Positions 1 to 5,154 of a stretch of 7,089 bases of DNA are shown piece after piece. Source of the stretch: Thiotrichaceae bacterium (GTDB lineage: Bacteria; Pseudomonadota; Gammaproteobacteria; Thiotrichales; Thiotrichaceae). The DNA is taken from contig WGBH01000072.1 of NCBI GenBank assembly GCA_015494435.1, positions 1 to 7,089 on the forward strand, read 5' to 3'. Under the pieces are notes generated by a model. That model did no database searches, was not told the DNA's origin, and was given only the letters and a program-made list of their open reading frames with translations. The first letter of the stretch is position 1, and every line of letters begins with the position of its first letter. The position numbers and the translations under genes were made by a program.

Positions 1-141
1 ATATTTTCCTATAAAAGTATTAAAACGGAAAAATGATAAGATATTATTTTTAAAGAAAATTAAATTTTAAGTAACTCTAATTATATTTATGCGAATAAGT
101 CAATAGCTAAAAACTGGAGCATGGAGTATTAGGATAACTTT

Positions 142-1410
142 TTAGGCAAAATTTCCATTGTGTTTTTTTTGTGCTAAATGATAACGTCGAATCCCATGGA
201 ACATTGCATTGGCTAATTTGCGTTGGTAATGATTAGTATTTAAACGACGCTCTTCATTAGGATTGCTGATAAAGGCAGTTTCAATCAGCATGGATGGAAT
301 ATCAGGGGATTTAAGCACTACAAAGGAAGCACTTTCGACTTGCTTGCGTAATAAATGATTAACACCACCAAGTTCGCGTAATACTTTTTGTGCTAACCCG
401 AGACTATTGTCAATAGTGGCTGATTGTGATAAATCGAGCAATAAAGAAGATAATACTTTATTATTATTTTCAAGCGATACTCCGCCGAGTTTAGCTTCAT
501 AAGAATTTTCATTTTTAGCTAGCCAGCGTGCTGCTTCACTAGATGCGCCGTGTTCTGAGAGTATATAAACAGAAGAGCCTGCTAATTTACGATCTGGATT
601 AGCATCAGCATGGATGGATATAAATAAATCAGCTCCTTCAGCGCGCGCTTTGTCCATGCGTTTACGTAATGATACATAATAATCACCATCACGGGTCAAA
701 AACGCTTTCATATCACCTTGCTGATTAATACGTTGTTGTAAACGAGTTGCAATTTTTAACACTACATCTTTTTCAAGTGTTCCATTATGACCAATGGCGC
801 CTGGATCCTTGCCACCATGACCGGGGTCAATAGCCACTATAAAACGATCTTTATTGCGTCGTTTGGTTTGTTTTCTTGCTAGTGTTCTTTTTTTATCACG
901 TTGCTCCGTAGTATGTTTTCTATTCGCTTTTTTAGCTACTTGTTTGCTTTTTTCAGGAGTTGCTGTGCCTGTTAGGGTAAGTTCTAAACGATAACCTATC
1001 TTTGATTCACTCAGCTTTGTGTTTGCTTTTGCTTTATTCGCCAAATCAAAAACAATTCTTAAATCATTATTATTACGAATAGCATGACGAACACCTTGTA
1101 TTAAGGAATTTTTTTCCCTGATTTTCCTTAAAGGTGTTTTTAAGCTGGTATGTTTGAGATCTAATACAATTCTTTCAGGGGTATGCAAGGAGAACAGAGA
1201 ACGTTTTATTTTGCCATCAAATTCAAAAATAAGTTGTTGTTTATTATTTTCTTTTTGAACCGTTTTGACGGATACTAAATGGACAGGAGAACGCTTACTA
1301 CTTTTAGCAAATAATTGAGGCGACAGCAAGACACTACTTGCAACGCCTAATGTTCTAGCTAGTTTAAGAATAAAGTCTCTACGTTTTCTATCACTGTTAT
1401 CCATTTTCAT
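142..1410 (-). CDS. amiB: N-acetylmuramoyl-L-alanine amidase (AMIN + Amidase_3), Tat-exported
   Basis: This is a periplasmic zinc amidase that cuts the bond between N-acetylmuramic acid and the stem peptide during daughter-cell separation. Residues 9-36 form a twin-arginine signal (KRRDFILK, then a hydrophobic stretch ending near LFAKS). Residues about 42-148 are an AMIN domain, 150-188 a Lys/Arg-rich linker, and 189-412 the Amidase_3 domain. Visible zinc and catalytic residues are H198 (DPGHGG), E213 (LEKD), H267 (SIHADA) and E377 (LIETAF). Residues about 286-350 form the helical insert that in AmiA/B/C occludes the active site until an EnvC/NlpD-type activator binds. The 422-aa length fits the family and there is no LysM domain. 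The symbol rests on the position after tsaE, as in E. coli tsaE-amiB. The Tat signal is more like E. coli AmiA/AmiC, so the paralogue name is uncertain while the function is not. Met3 (ATG at 1404) may be the true start, because GGATG lies just before it. No mutL follows. Confidence 0.95.
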   Translation of the reverse strand: MKMDNSDRKRRDFILKLARTLGVASSVLLSPQLFAKSSKRSPVHLVSVKTVQKENNKQQLIFEFDGKIKRSLFSLHTPERIVLDLKHTSLKTPLRKIREKNSLIQGVRHAIRNNNDLRIVFDLANKAKANTKLSESKIGYRLELTLTGTATPEKSKQVAKKANRKHTTEQRDKKRTLARKQTKRRNKDRFIVAIDPGHGGKDPGAIGHNGTLEKDVVLKIATRLQQRINQQGDMKAFLTRDGDYYVSLRKRMDKARAEGADLFISIHADANPDRKLAGSSVYILSEHGASSEAARWLAKNENSYEAKLGGVSLENNNKVLSSLLLDLSQSATIDNSLGLAQKVLRELGGVNHLLRKQVESASFVVLKSPDIPSMLIETAFISNPNEERRLNTNHYQRKLANAMFHGIRRYHLAQKKHNGNFA

Positions 1411-1494
1411 CCATTAAAATATTTGTCAGAATTAAATCTGTTGACACTCTGTTTATTAGTAGACCTTAATGAGCTGTTCTTTTCAAGTATTTTT

Positions 1495-1962
1495 TTAAAA
1501 AAAAGCTGTAAGCCCTTGTTTTCCATTGGTGGACCCTCCGAAAACCAAATGAATATAACGCATTTCTTCGGCGTGTTGAATTAACACATTGAGGTCTTCT
1601 TGCGCTAAAAATCCCTGTGCTTTCTCTGGCCATTCAACCAAACATAATGCATCAGATGATAAGTAATCTCTGATACCCATATACTCTAATTCTTCAGGAT
1701 CTGCTAGACGATAAAGATCAAAATGGTATATTTTCCGATCATCGATTAAGTACGGTTCAACCAAAGTATAAGTAGGACTTTTAACTGTTCCATTAAAACC
1801 TAGATGGCGTAATAAACCTCGTGCTAGGGTTGTTTTACCTGCGCCTAGATCACCCTTTAGAAAAATCAATCCACCTTGAGGAAAAGCATCGGCTATTTTT
1901 CCTCCCAAGGACATCATTTCTTGCTCGGATTGTATGACTAGTTTTATGTCGTTTTTGTTCAT
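1495..1962 (-). CDS. tsaE: TsaE, tRNA t6A37 biosynthesis ATPase
   Basis: TsaE is the cytoplasmic ATPase that works with TsaB-TsaD to load threonylcarbamoyl onto A37 of ANN-decoding tRNAs. Numbering from the Met at 1962 gives 155 aa, close to E. coli TsaE (153 aa). The Walker A loop GDLGAGKTT is at 37-45, KSPTYTLVEPY at 61-71, the HFDLYRL motif with a conserved Asp at 80-86, and LVEWPE at 108-113. The frame stays open upstream to a GTG at 1989, which would add nine residues (MNFYKRKIL). I prefer the ATG at 1962 because homologues start near there. Neither start has a strong ribosome binding site, only an A-rich AAGAAA stretch. The gene precedes the amidase on the same strand with an 84-base gap, so cotranscription is likely from the promoter at 2060-2088. 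The usual upstream partner nnrD is missing. Confidence 0.95.
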   Translation of the reverse strand: MNKNDIKLVIQSEQEMMSLGGKIADAFPQGGLIFLKGDLGAGKTTLARGLLRHLGFNGTVKSPTYTLVEPYLIDDRKIYHFDLYRLADPEELEYMGIRDYLSSDALCLVEWPEKAQGFLAQEDLNVLIQHAEEMRYIHLVFGGSTNGKQGLTAFF

Positions 1963-2059
1963 TAATATTTTTCTTTTATAGAAATTCACTTATTAAATTT
2001 CATCTTGATGACGAAAAAGCTGAAGCTTTCATTCCTTTTATCAATTATTTATCTGAAAA

Positions 2060-2088
2060 ATTATAGAAAAAGTTTTAGGGGCTTTAAA
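2060..2088 (-). promoter_or_regulatory. Predicted sigma70 promoter for tsaE-amidase
   Basis: Reading the minus strand, TTTAAA (2083-2088) is followed by a 17-base spacer and a perfect TATAAT (2060-2065). Transcription would begin near 2053, giving a leader of about 90 bases to the tsaE ATG at 1962. It is the best promoter-like match upstream of tsaE. It lies between the dead gene tail at 2103 and tsaE, so tsaE appears to have its own promoter rather than relying on upstream read-through. Confidence 0.5.
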
Positions 2089-2102
2089 GTAATCTTTGAA
2101 AA

Positions 2103-2276
2103 TCACTGCCAAACCACGGCTATCTCATCCACTTCAATATCAGTACGTCTTAGTTTAATCGCAAATTCCTCAATATTGATGCTATCAAGAGCAAATTTAT
2201 CGCTCAAAGCACCAATTTTATCTTCCACCTCTTCTGTCAAAAGCTGAATATCCTGATTTTTAGGAGCGGAAAATAA
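2103..2276 (-). pseudogene. C-terminal tail of a lost gene
   Basis: The minus strand is open for 57 codons, from just after an in-frame TAA (2277-2279) to a TGA (2103-2105). It reads as ordinary protein, for example LLTEEVEDKIGALSDKFALD and then INIEEFAIKLRRTDIEVDEI, ending VVWQ. The composition is charged and probably helical, unlike the Ser/Thr-rich reading of the plus strand across the same bases, so the minus strand is the likelier coding strand. There is no credible start: no in-frame ATG, and the TTG and GTG codons lack ribosome binding sites. The open frame stops about 20 bases short of the palindromic repeat at 2295-2339. I infer the 3' end of a gene whose front was deleted or replaced. 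I do not recognise the family. Confidence 0.45.
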
Positions 2277-2294
2277 TTATCTTTATTCTAAAGT

Positions 2295-2339
2295 ATTACG
2301 TCATTGCGAGAAGCTTGATTAGCGAAGCAATGACGTGAT
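2295..2339. repeat. Dispersed palindromic repeat, 13-bp stem
   Basis: The arms ATTACGTCATTGC (2295-2307) and GCAATGACGTGAT (2327-2339) pair over 13 bp with one G-T pair, around a 19-base loop that contains AAGCTT. The core CGTCATTGCGAG...GCGAAGCAATGACG closely resembles the TCATTGCGAG/GCGAAGCAATGA palindromes scattered in many bacterial genomes. It lies 49 bases downstream of the large lipoprotein stop, so in RNA it could act as a 3' stem-loop. No U-tract follows on that strand, so an efficient intrinsic terminator is unlikely. Confidence 0.75.
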
Positions 2340-2387
2340 GGAAAAAATATAAACTACTTTTCAGATGTATAAAGGATGCCGATTAAT

Positions 2388-3857
2388 CTACGGAGTCTGC
2401 GTAGGGCATTCAATAATATCAAAGCTGTTACTGAAACAGTTACCCGTTGAAGCATCTACTTCAAACGCGTCTGGAATACCTGATACTTTGATGGATAAAT
2501 TTCCTGTGACTACCTGAGTAACGTTATCAGCGTATTCTGTTAAAGTCGTTCCATTATCCGCCTTAACCTTAACAGCTAGCGTATCGGTTGTTAGTCCATT
2601 ACTTTCAAAATAATGGCGAATATTGGTTTGGTTAAAACTAAAATCAAGTAATTTACTCAGTGTCACCGTGCTTTTAGTGCCTGAAGAATCAATTAATGCA
2701 TCGAGTGGTTTTAAATTAAGGCGCATTGCATCGAGATTATCTACTTTTAATTTAACCCCCTCTGCTGAAAGACCGACAATTTTCAATTGATCACCGTTGT
2801 TAGTTACCATCGCTTTGCCTGTGAGTGCAGATAATATTAGCTCCACTGGAAAGCGACTTCCTGATTCCGCTTTTTCTGTCATTAATACATTTAAGGCATC
2901 GAGGCTTACAACCGCTTCCATTGAATTAGTGTCGCTATTGGCAACTAGAGAAAAAAGTTGATTAGTCGTTGCAATCTCAACCTTCTTTTCTTCGCCTGTG
3001 ATATTGCTGATTAACTTAACCGCTGTTGGAATGGATATTTTAAAAGAGCCTCTACTTTCTGTTGGAGCAGTGAAATCGACACGAACACTGCCTTCCATAG
3101 TGGTCGGTATATCAATTTTATCTTCTGCCATTGAAATTTCGTTCACACCTAGTAGTAAGGAACGCATTCCTGTAAGCAATATTTCATAATAGCCAGATGT
3201 TTTATCAAAACCTGTTTTAGCAAAGATCGCATCATCGTATTTAAATAAGGTCGTTGCAGCGGTGACTTCGTTATTTTCCATTTTGGTCACGGTGACGATA
3301 AAAGTGATATGAGAGAGGATGGTTTGGCAATTAGCAATTTCCTCAGCGGTACTGGTGTCAGCAATGCTAGTACCCGCAGGATCAGAACAGACCTGCGCTT
3401 CATTAGGATCAAAGCTATAAACATTTTTATTTTGATCAATATTAGAAAGATCAATCATTCTGCTAAAGCCATCTAAGACATCTGTTGAGATTTTAGAAGA
3501 AAAACCACTCTGATTAAGACTAAGCATAATCGTGCCATTATTTTCTCTACGCATCTGTTTTAAGCGAGTTGATGATTGATTATTGGCACTACTTTGTTCG
3601 GCTATTTTACCAAATACTTTTGAATTTGCAGCAACCGATGTCACGGCACTTATATTTGAGCTAATGCCTTGCGTGAGTCCTGTTTGTATATTTTCACGTA
3701 ATTTCATCTCAGTGAGACTGCTTGTATCTACTGTGCTTTCTGTTGGGGTTTCATTGTCATTCTTTGAGCCAGAACCGCAAGCTGAAAGCGTCATTACTCC
3801 TGTAAGCGCAATGATTGAAACGTATTTTTTTGATTGATTAAAAGGAAAAATAAACAT
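2388..3857 (-). CDS. Large lipoprotein of unknown function
   Basis: I do not recognise this 489-aa protein. It has a clear lipoprotein signal: K10 and K11, a hydrophobic core (YVSIIALTGVMTL), and the lipobox LSAC with the lipidated Cys at 27. The mature N-terminus (GSGSKNDNE...) lacks Asp at +2, so outer-membrane sorting is expected. A Ser/Thr/Asn-rich flexible region covers about 28-105. The rest alternates polar and hydrophobic residues, as in a beta-rich secreted domain, with no transmembrane segment. Four further cysteines (157, 177, 474, 484) form two close pairs that could be periplasmic disulfides. AAAGAGAACC lies a few bases before the ATG and supports this start. The gene is divergent from the lipoprotein gene at 4058 and appears monocistronic. 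The coding call is firm; the function is unknown. Confidence 0.88.
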   Translation of the reverse strand: MFIFPFNQSKKYVSIIALTGVMTLSACGSGSKNDNETPTESTVDTSSLTEMKLRENIQTGLTQGISSNISAVTSVAANSKVFGKIAEQSSANNQSSTRLKQMRRENNGTIMLSLNQSGFSSKISTDVLDGFSRMIDLSNIDQNKNVYSFDPNEAQVCSDPAGTSIADTSTAEEIANCQTILSHITFIVTVTKMENNEVTAATTLFKYDDAIFAKTGFDKTSGYYEILLTGMRSLLLGVNEISMAEDKIDIPTTMEGSVRVDFTAPTESRGSFKISIPTAVKLISNITGEEKKVEIATTNQLFSLVANSDTNSMEAVVSLDALNVLMTEKAESGSRFPVELILSALTGKAMVTNNGDQLKIVGLSAEGVKLKVDNLDAMRLNLKPLDALIDSSGTKSTVTLSKLLDFSFNQTNIRHYFESNGLTTDTLAVKVKADNGTTLTEYADNVTQVVTGNLSIKVSGIPDAFEVDASTGNCFSNSFDIIECPTQTP

Positions 3858-3894
3858 GATGGTTCTCTTTGAAATTATTAAAATTAGTAGTCTT

Positions 3895-3922
3895 TTTATA
3901 GCAAAATTCTTGCTTATCAGAA
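3895..3922 (-). promoter_or_regulatory. Weak candidate promoter for the large lipoprotein gene
   Basis: On the minus strand TTCTGA (3917-3922) is followed by a 16-base spacer and TATAAA (3895-3900), about 40 bases before the ATG. The -10 match is fair and the -35 match poor. The spacer includes a small dyad, AGCAA...TTGCT. It would give a leader of about 30 bases. This is only the best candidate in the interval. Confidence 0.25.
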
Positions 3923-3984
3923 GTTAAGGAGCTTCCTAATGTCCATGATCATAACATATCGATTTGTAGCAATATGTTGGTGCT

Positions 3985-4012
3985 TTGTAACTATCCGATA
4001 GAATGTTATTAT
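3985..4012 (+). promoter_or_regulatory. Predicted promoter of the small lipoprotein gene
   Basis: TTGTAA (3985-3990), a 16-base spacer, then TATTAT (4007-4012), one mismatch from the -10 consensus. The start of transcription would be near 4019, with a leader of about 40 bases to the ATG at 4058. The spacer begins exactly with the first operator-like palindrome (3991-4001), and the second covers the expected start site. This arrangement suggests regulation at this promoter. Confidence 0.45.
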
Positions 4013-4025
4013 TTCTATCGGATAG
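3991..4025. promoter_or_regulatory. Operator-like pair: two CTATC-S-GATAG palindromes in a 13-bp inverted repeat
   Basis: CTATCCGATAG (3991-4001) and CTATCGGATAG (4015-4025) are exact reverse complements, and each is itself a 5+1+5 palindrome. Their centres are 24 bp apart. Including the flanking AA/TT, the whole element is a perfect 13-bp inverted repeat around a 9-base loop (4004-4012). The first copy fills the start of the -35/-10 spacer and the second lies over the predicted transcription start, as expected for a repressor or a MerR-type regulator. I cannot assign the motif to a known regulator. If transcription began further upstream it could instead form an RNA hairpin in the leader. 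Confidence 0.5.
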
Positions 4026-4057
4026 GATCCTCCAACGTAGATAATGAGTTTAACTGC

Positions 4058-4705
4058 ATGAAATACTTTTTCTTTATCGTAATAGCACTCTTAACTGCCT
4101 GTGAGCCAGCAGAAAGAGACACTAAAAACCTACCTTGGAAAACATCAGTAACAGCATCAGGAGCTACTGAGGTTTTTGGTTTAGCCATTGGGGAAATGAC
4201 ACTAAAAGAGCTGAGTATTGGCTTAAAAAAAATACCAGAGACTGCATTATTTGAAACCCCTAAAGGTCAACTCAGTATTGAAGCCTATTTTGGAAAAACC
4301 ACCATTGGCTTGCTAGAAGGTCGAATTATTGCTGATTTAGATGCAAGCGATGACTTTCTCAAAACAGAGAGAAAACACGCTAAAAAGCGAGACTCCACCC
4401 CGAATAATAATTGGAAATATCAGCTAAGCACCGAAGGAGCCACAGAAATTATTAATATGAAAGTGTGGCGATTTGTTTATATCCCTGTAGCAGAATACAA
4501 AGAAAAACAAATCAAATTTTTTGGTGAACCGAATGAAATTATAAACGTTACAAAAACAGCACAATATCGACTGTTTCCAGATAAAGGTATTGCATTATTA
4601 TGGGATACGGATGGAGGAGAGATTTTTTATTATGTTGCTCCTAAAGACTTTGCACGTTTAAAAGCAAGCTTACCGATGGCAATAATACGACCTAAAGAAA
4701 ATTAA
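4058..4705 (+). CDS. Small lipoprotein of unknown function
   Basis: The frame is open from 3974, but I place the start at the ATG at 4058 because it gives a proper lipoprotein signal: MKYFFFIVIALLTAC with lipobox LLTAC and Cys15. The longer form would run through the predicted operator and place unrelated residues before the signal. The product is 215 aa. After the signal come a short linker and a conserved-looking segment (VFGLAIGEMTLKELSIGL), a charged stretch near the middle (KTERKHAKKRDS), and a C-terminal part with several aromatic residues (YRLFPDKGIALLW, EIFYYV). Glu follows the Cys, so outer-membrane anchoring is likely. A five-codon frame (4044-4061) ends in the ATGA that overlaps this start, so translational coupling is possible but unproven. 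I do not recognise the family. Confidence 0.8.
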   Translation: MKYFFFIVIALLTACEPAERDTKNLPWKTSVTASGATEVFGLAIGEMTLKELSIGLKKIPETALFETPKGQLSIEAYFGKTTIGLLEGRIIADLDASDDFLKTERKHAKKRDSTPNNNWKYQLSTEGATEIINMKVWRFVYIPVAEYKEKQIKFFGEPNEIINVTKTAQYRLFPDKGIALLWDTDGGEIFYYVAPKDFARLKASLPMAIIRPKEN

Positions 4706-4719
4706 GCCTTTAGCAAGTT

Positions 4720-4918
4720 TCAAATTAATAAATCTACCCATATTTGCACCGTTTCTTTGCCTCTCCAGCTATCAATTTCTTCGTTAAGTATTTCAGTAAT
4801 TGTTGGTTGCATTAACAACCTGTATACATTGAATACTTCTAATAAGCTCCTCGTTCTCAACAGTCTGAATGATTGCGGGCAATTGTCACCTTGCATCTGC
4901 AATTGAAAAAGATTGCAT
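4720..4918 (-). pseudogene. Decayed Phd/YefM-family antitoxin gene
   Basis: From the ATG at 4916-4918 the minus strand reads MQSFSIADAR, TGA, then QLPAIIQTVENEELI. This is the N-terminal pattern of Phd/YefM antitoxins (xxISIADARxxLPxLVxxVExGExI), with a stop at codon 11 (4886-4888). The next residues run directly into SIQ, so the expected TRRGKPVAVLL segment (about 12 codons) seems to be missing. The likely continuation is in another frame: VYRLLMQPTITEILNEEIDS, WRGKETVQIWVDLLI, ending with TGA at 4720-4722, which resembles the C-terminal half of such antitoxins. A GAGA ribosome-binding-like site precedes the ATG, and a dyad (ATTGA...TCAAT) lies upstream, where these proteins normally bind. 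Downstream of the relic the minus strand meets the 3' end of the lipoprotein gene, so no toxin gene is present. The gene cannot make an intact antitoxin. Confidence 0.7.
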
Positions 4919-4991
4919 ATTGATCTCGATGTAGATGTCAATATAGATTAATTATAGGCAAGCATGAAATCTTTTAGTTTTAGTCAATAAC

Positions 4992-5053
4992 TTAAAGAGA
5001 TTGCTTCATTGTTTGCGAATAAATTCACAAAGCTTTTCGCACAATCTCTTTAG
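4992..5053. repeat. Bulged inverted repeat upstream of the protease promoter
   Basis: AAAGAGATTG (4994-5003) is matched perfectly by CAATCTCTTT (5042-5051), and the pairing extends outward by T-A and T-G pairs. Inside, TGCGAA (5014-5019) pairs with TTCGCA (5036-5041). The two right arms are contiguous, while the left arms are separated by a 10-base bulge. The loop is 16 bases. The right arm ends at the predicted -35 region of the protease gene, so the element may be a protein-binding site. It could also be a relic of a small mobile repeat. Confidence 0.6.
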
Positions 5054-5075
5054 CTTGAAAATTTATTTCTATAAT
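5047..5075 (+). promoter_or_regulatory. Predicted promoter of the metalloprotease gene
   Basis: A perfect TATAAT lies at 5070-5075. At 17-base spacing the -35 would be TCTTTA (5047-5052), a poor match, which suggests an activator-dependent or weak promoter. The -35 overlaps the right arm of the inverted repeat at 4992-5053. Transcription would begin near 5082, giving a leader of about 70 bases with AAGGA at 5139-5143 before the ATG at 5155. Confidence 0.4.
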
Positions 5076-5154
5076 GTGACAAGAGCACAAAAAACAATCA
5101 TGCGTTTTGATAATATTAAGGGTATTACAAAATAACTTAAGGATTATTTGAACA

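Noticed and set aside
111..131. CTCCATGCTCC stretch after the amidase stop, followed by TTTTT, as a terminator
   Set aside because: The arms do not pair beyond three bases, so no stem forms.
1..141. Possible gene or promoter at the left edge
   Set aside because: The stretch is very AT-rich with frequent stops in all frames. TTGACT and TATAAT on the minus strand are only 12 bases apart, too close for a sigma70 promoter.
1490..1505. A/T run at the tsaE stop as an intrinsic terminator
   Set aside because: The T-tract has no stable GC-containing stem before it; the run itself mostly encodes the final Phe codons and stop.
2005..2247. 80-codon open frame on the plus strand
   Set aside because: The translation is low-complexity Ser/Leu-rich from Met 43 on and is the antisense of the minus-strand gene tail, which looks far more like protein.
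2998..3837. Plus-strand open frames at 2998-3189 and 3583-3837
   Set aside because: Both lie wholly inside the large lipoprotein gene on the opposite strand and have no ribosome binding site or recognisable content.
3974..4057. N-terminal 28-residue extension of the small lipoprotein
   Set aside because: It would bury the lipoprotein signal internally and runs through the predicted promoter and inverted repeat.
4720..4941. An intact 73-aa gene starting at TTG 4941
   Set aside because: Its N-terminal part is out of frame with the antitoxin signature, and the TTG coincides with a TTGACA-like box. Only its C-terminal part is likely to be real, as part of the antitoxin relic.
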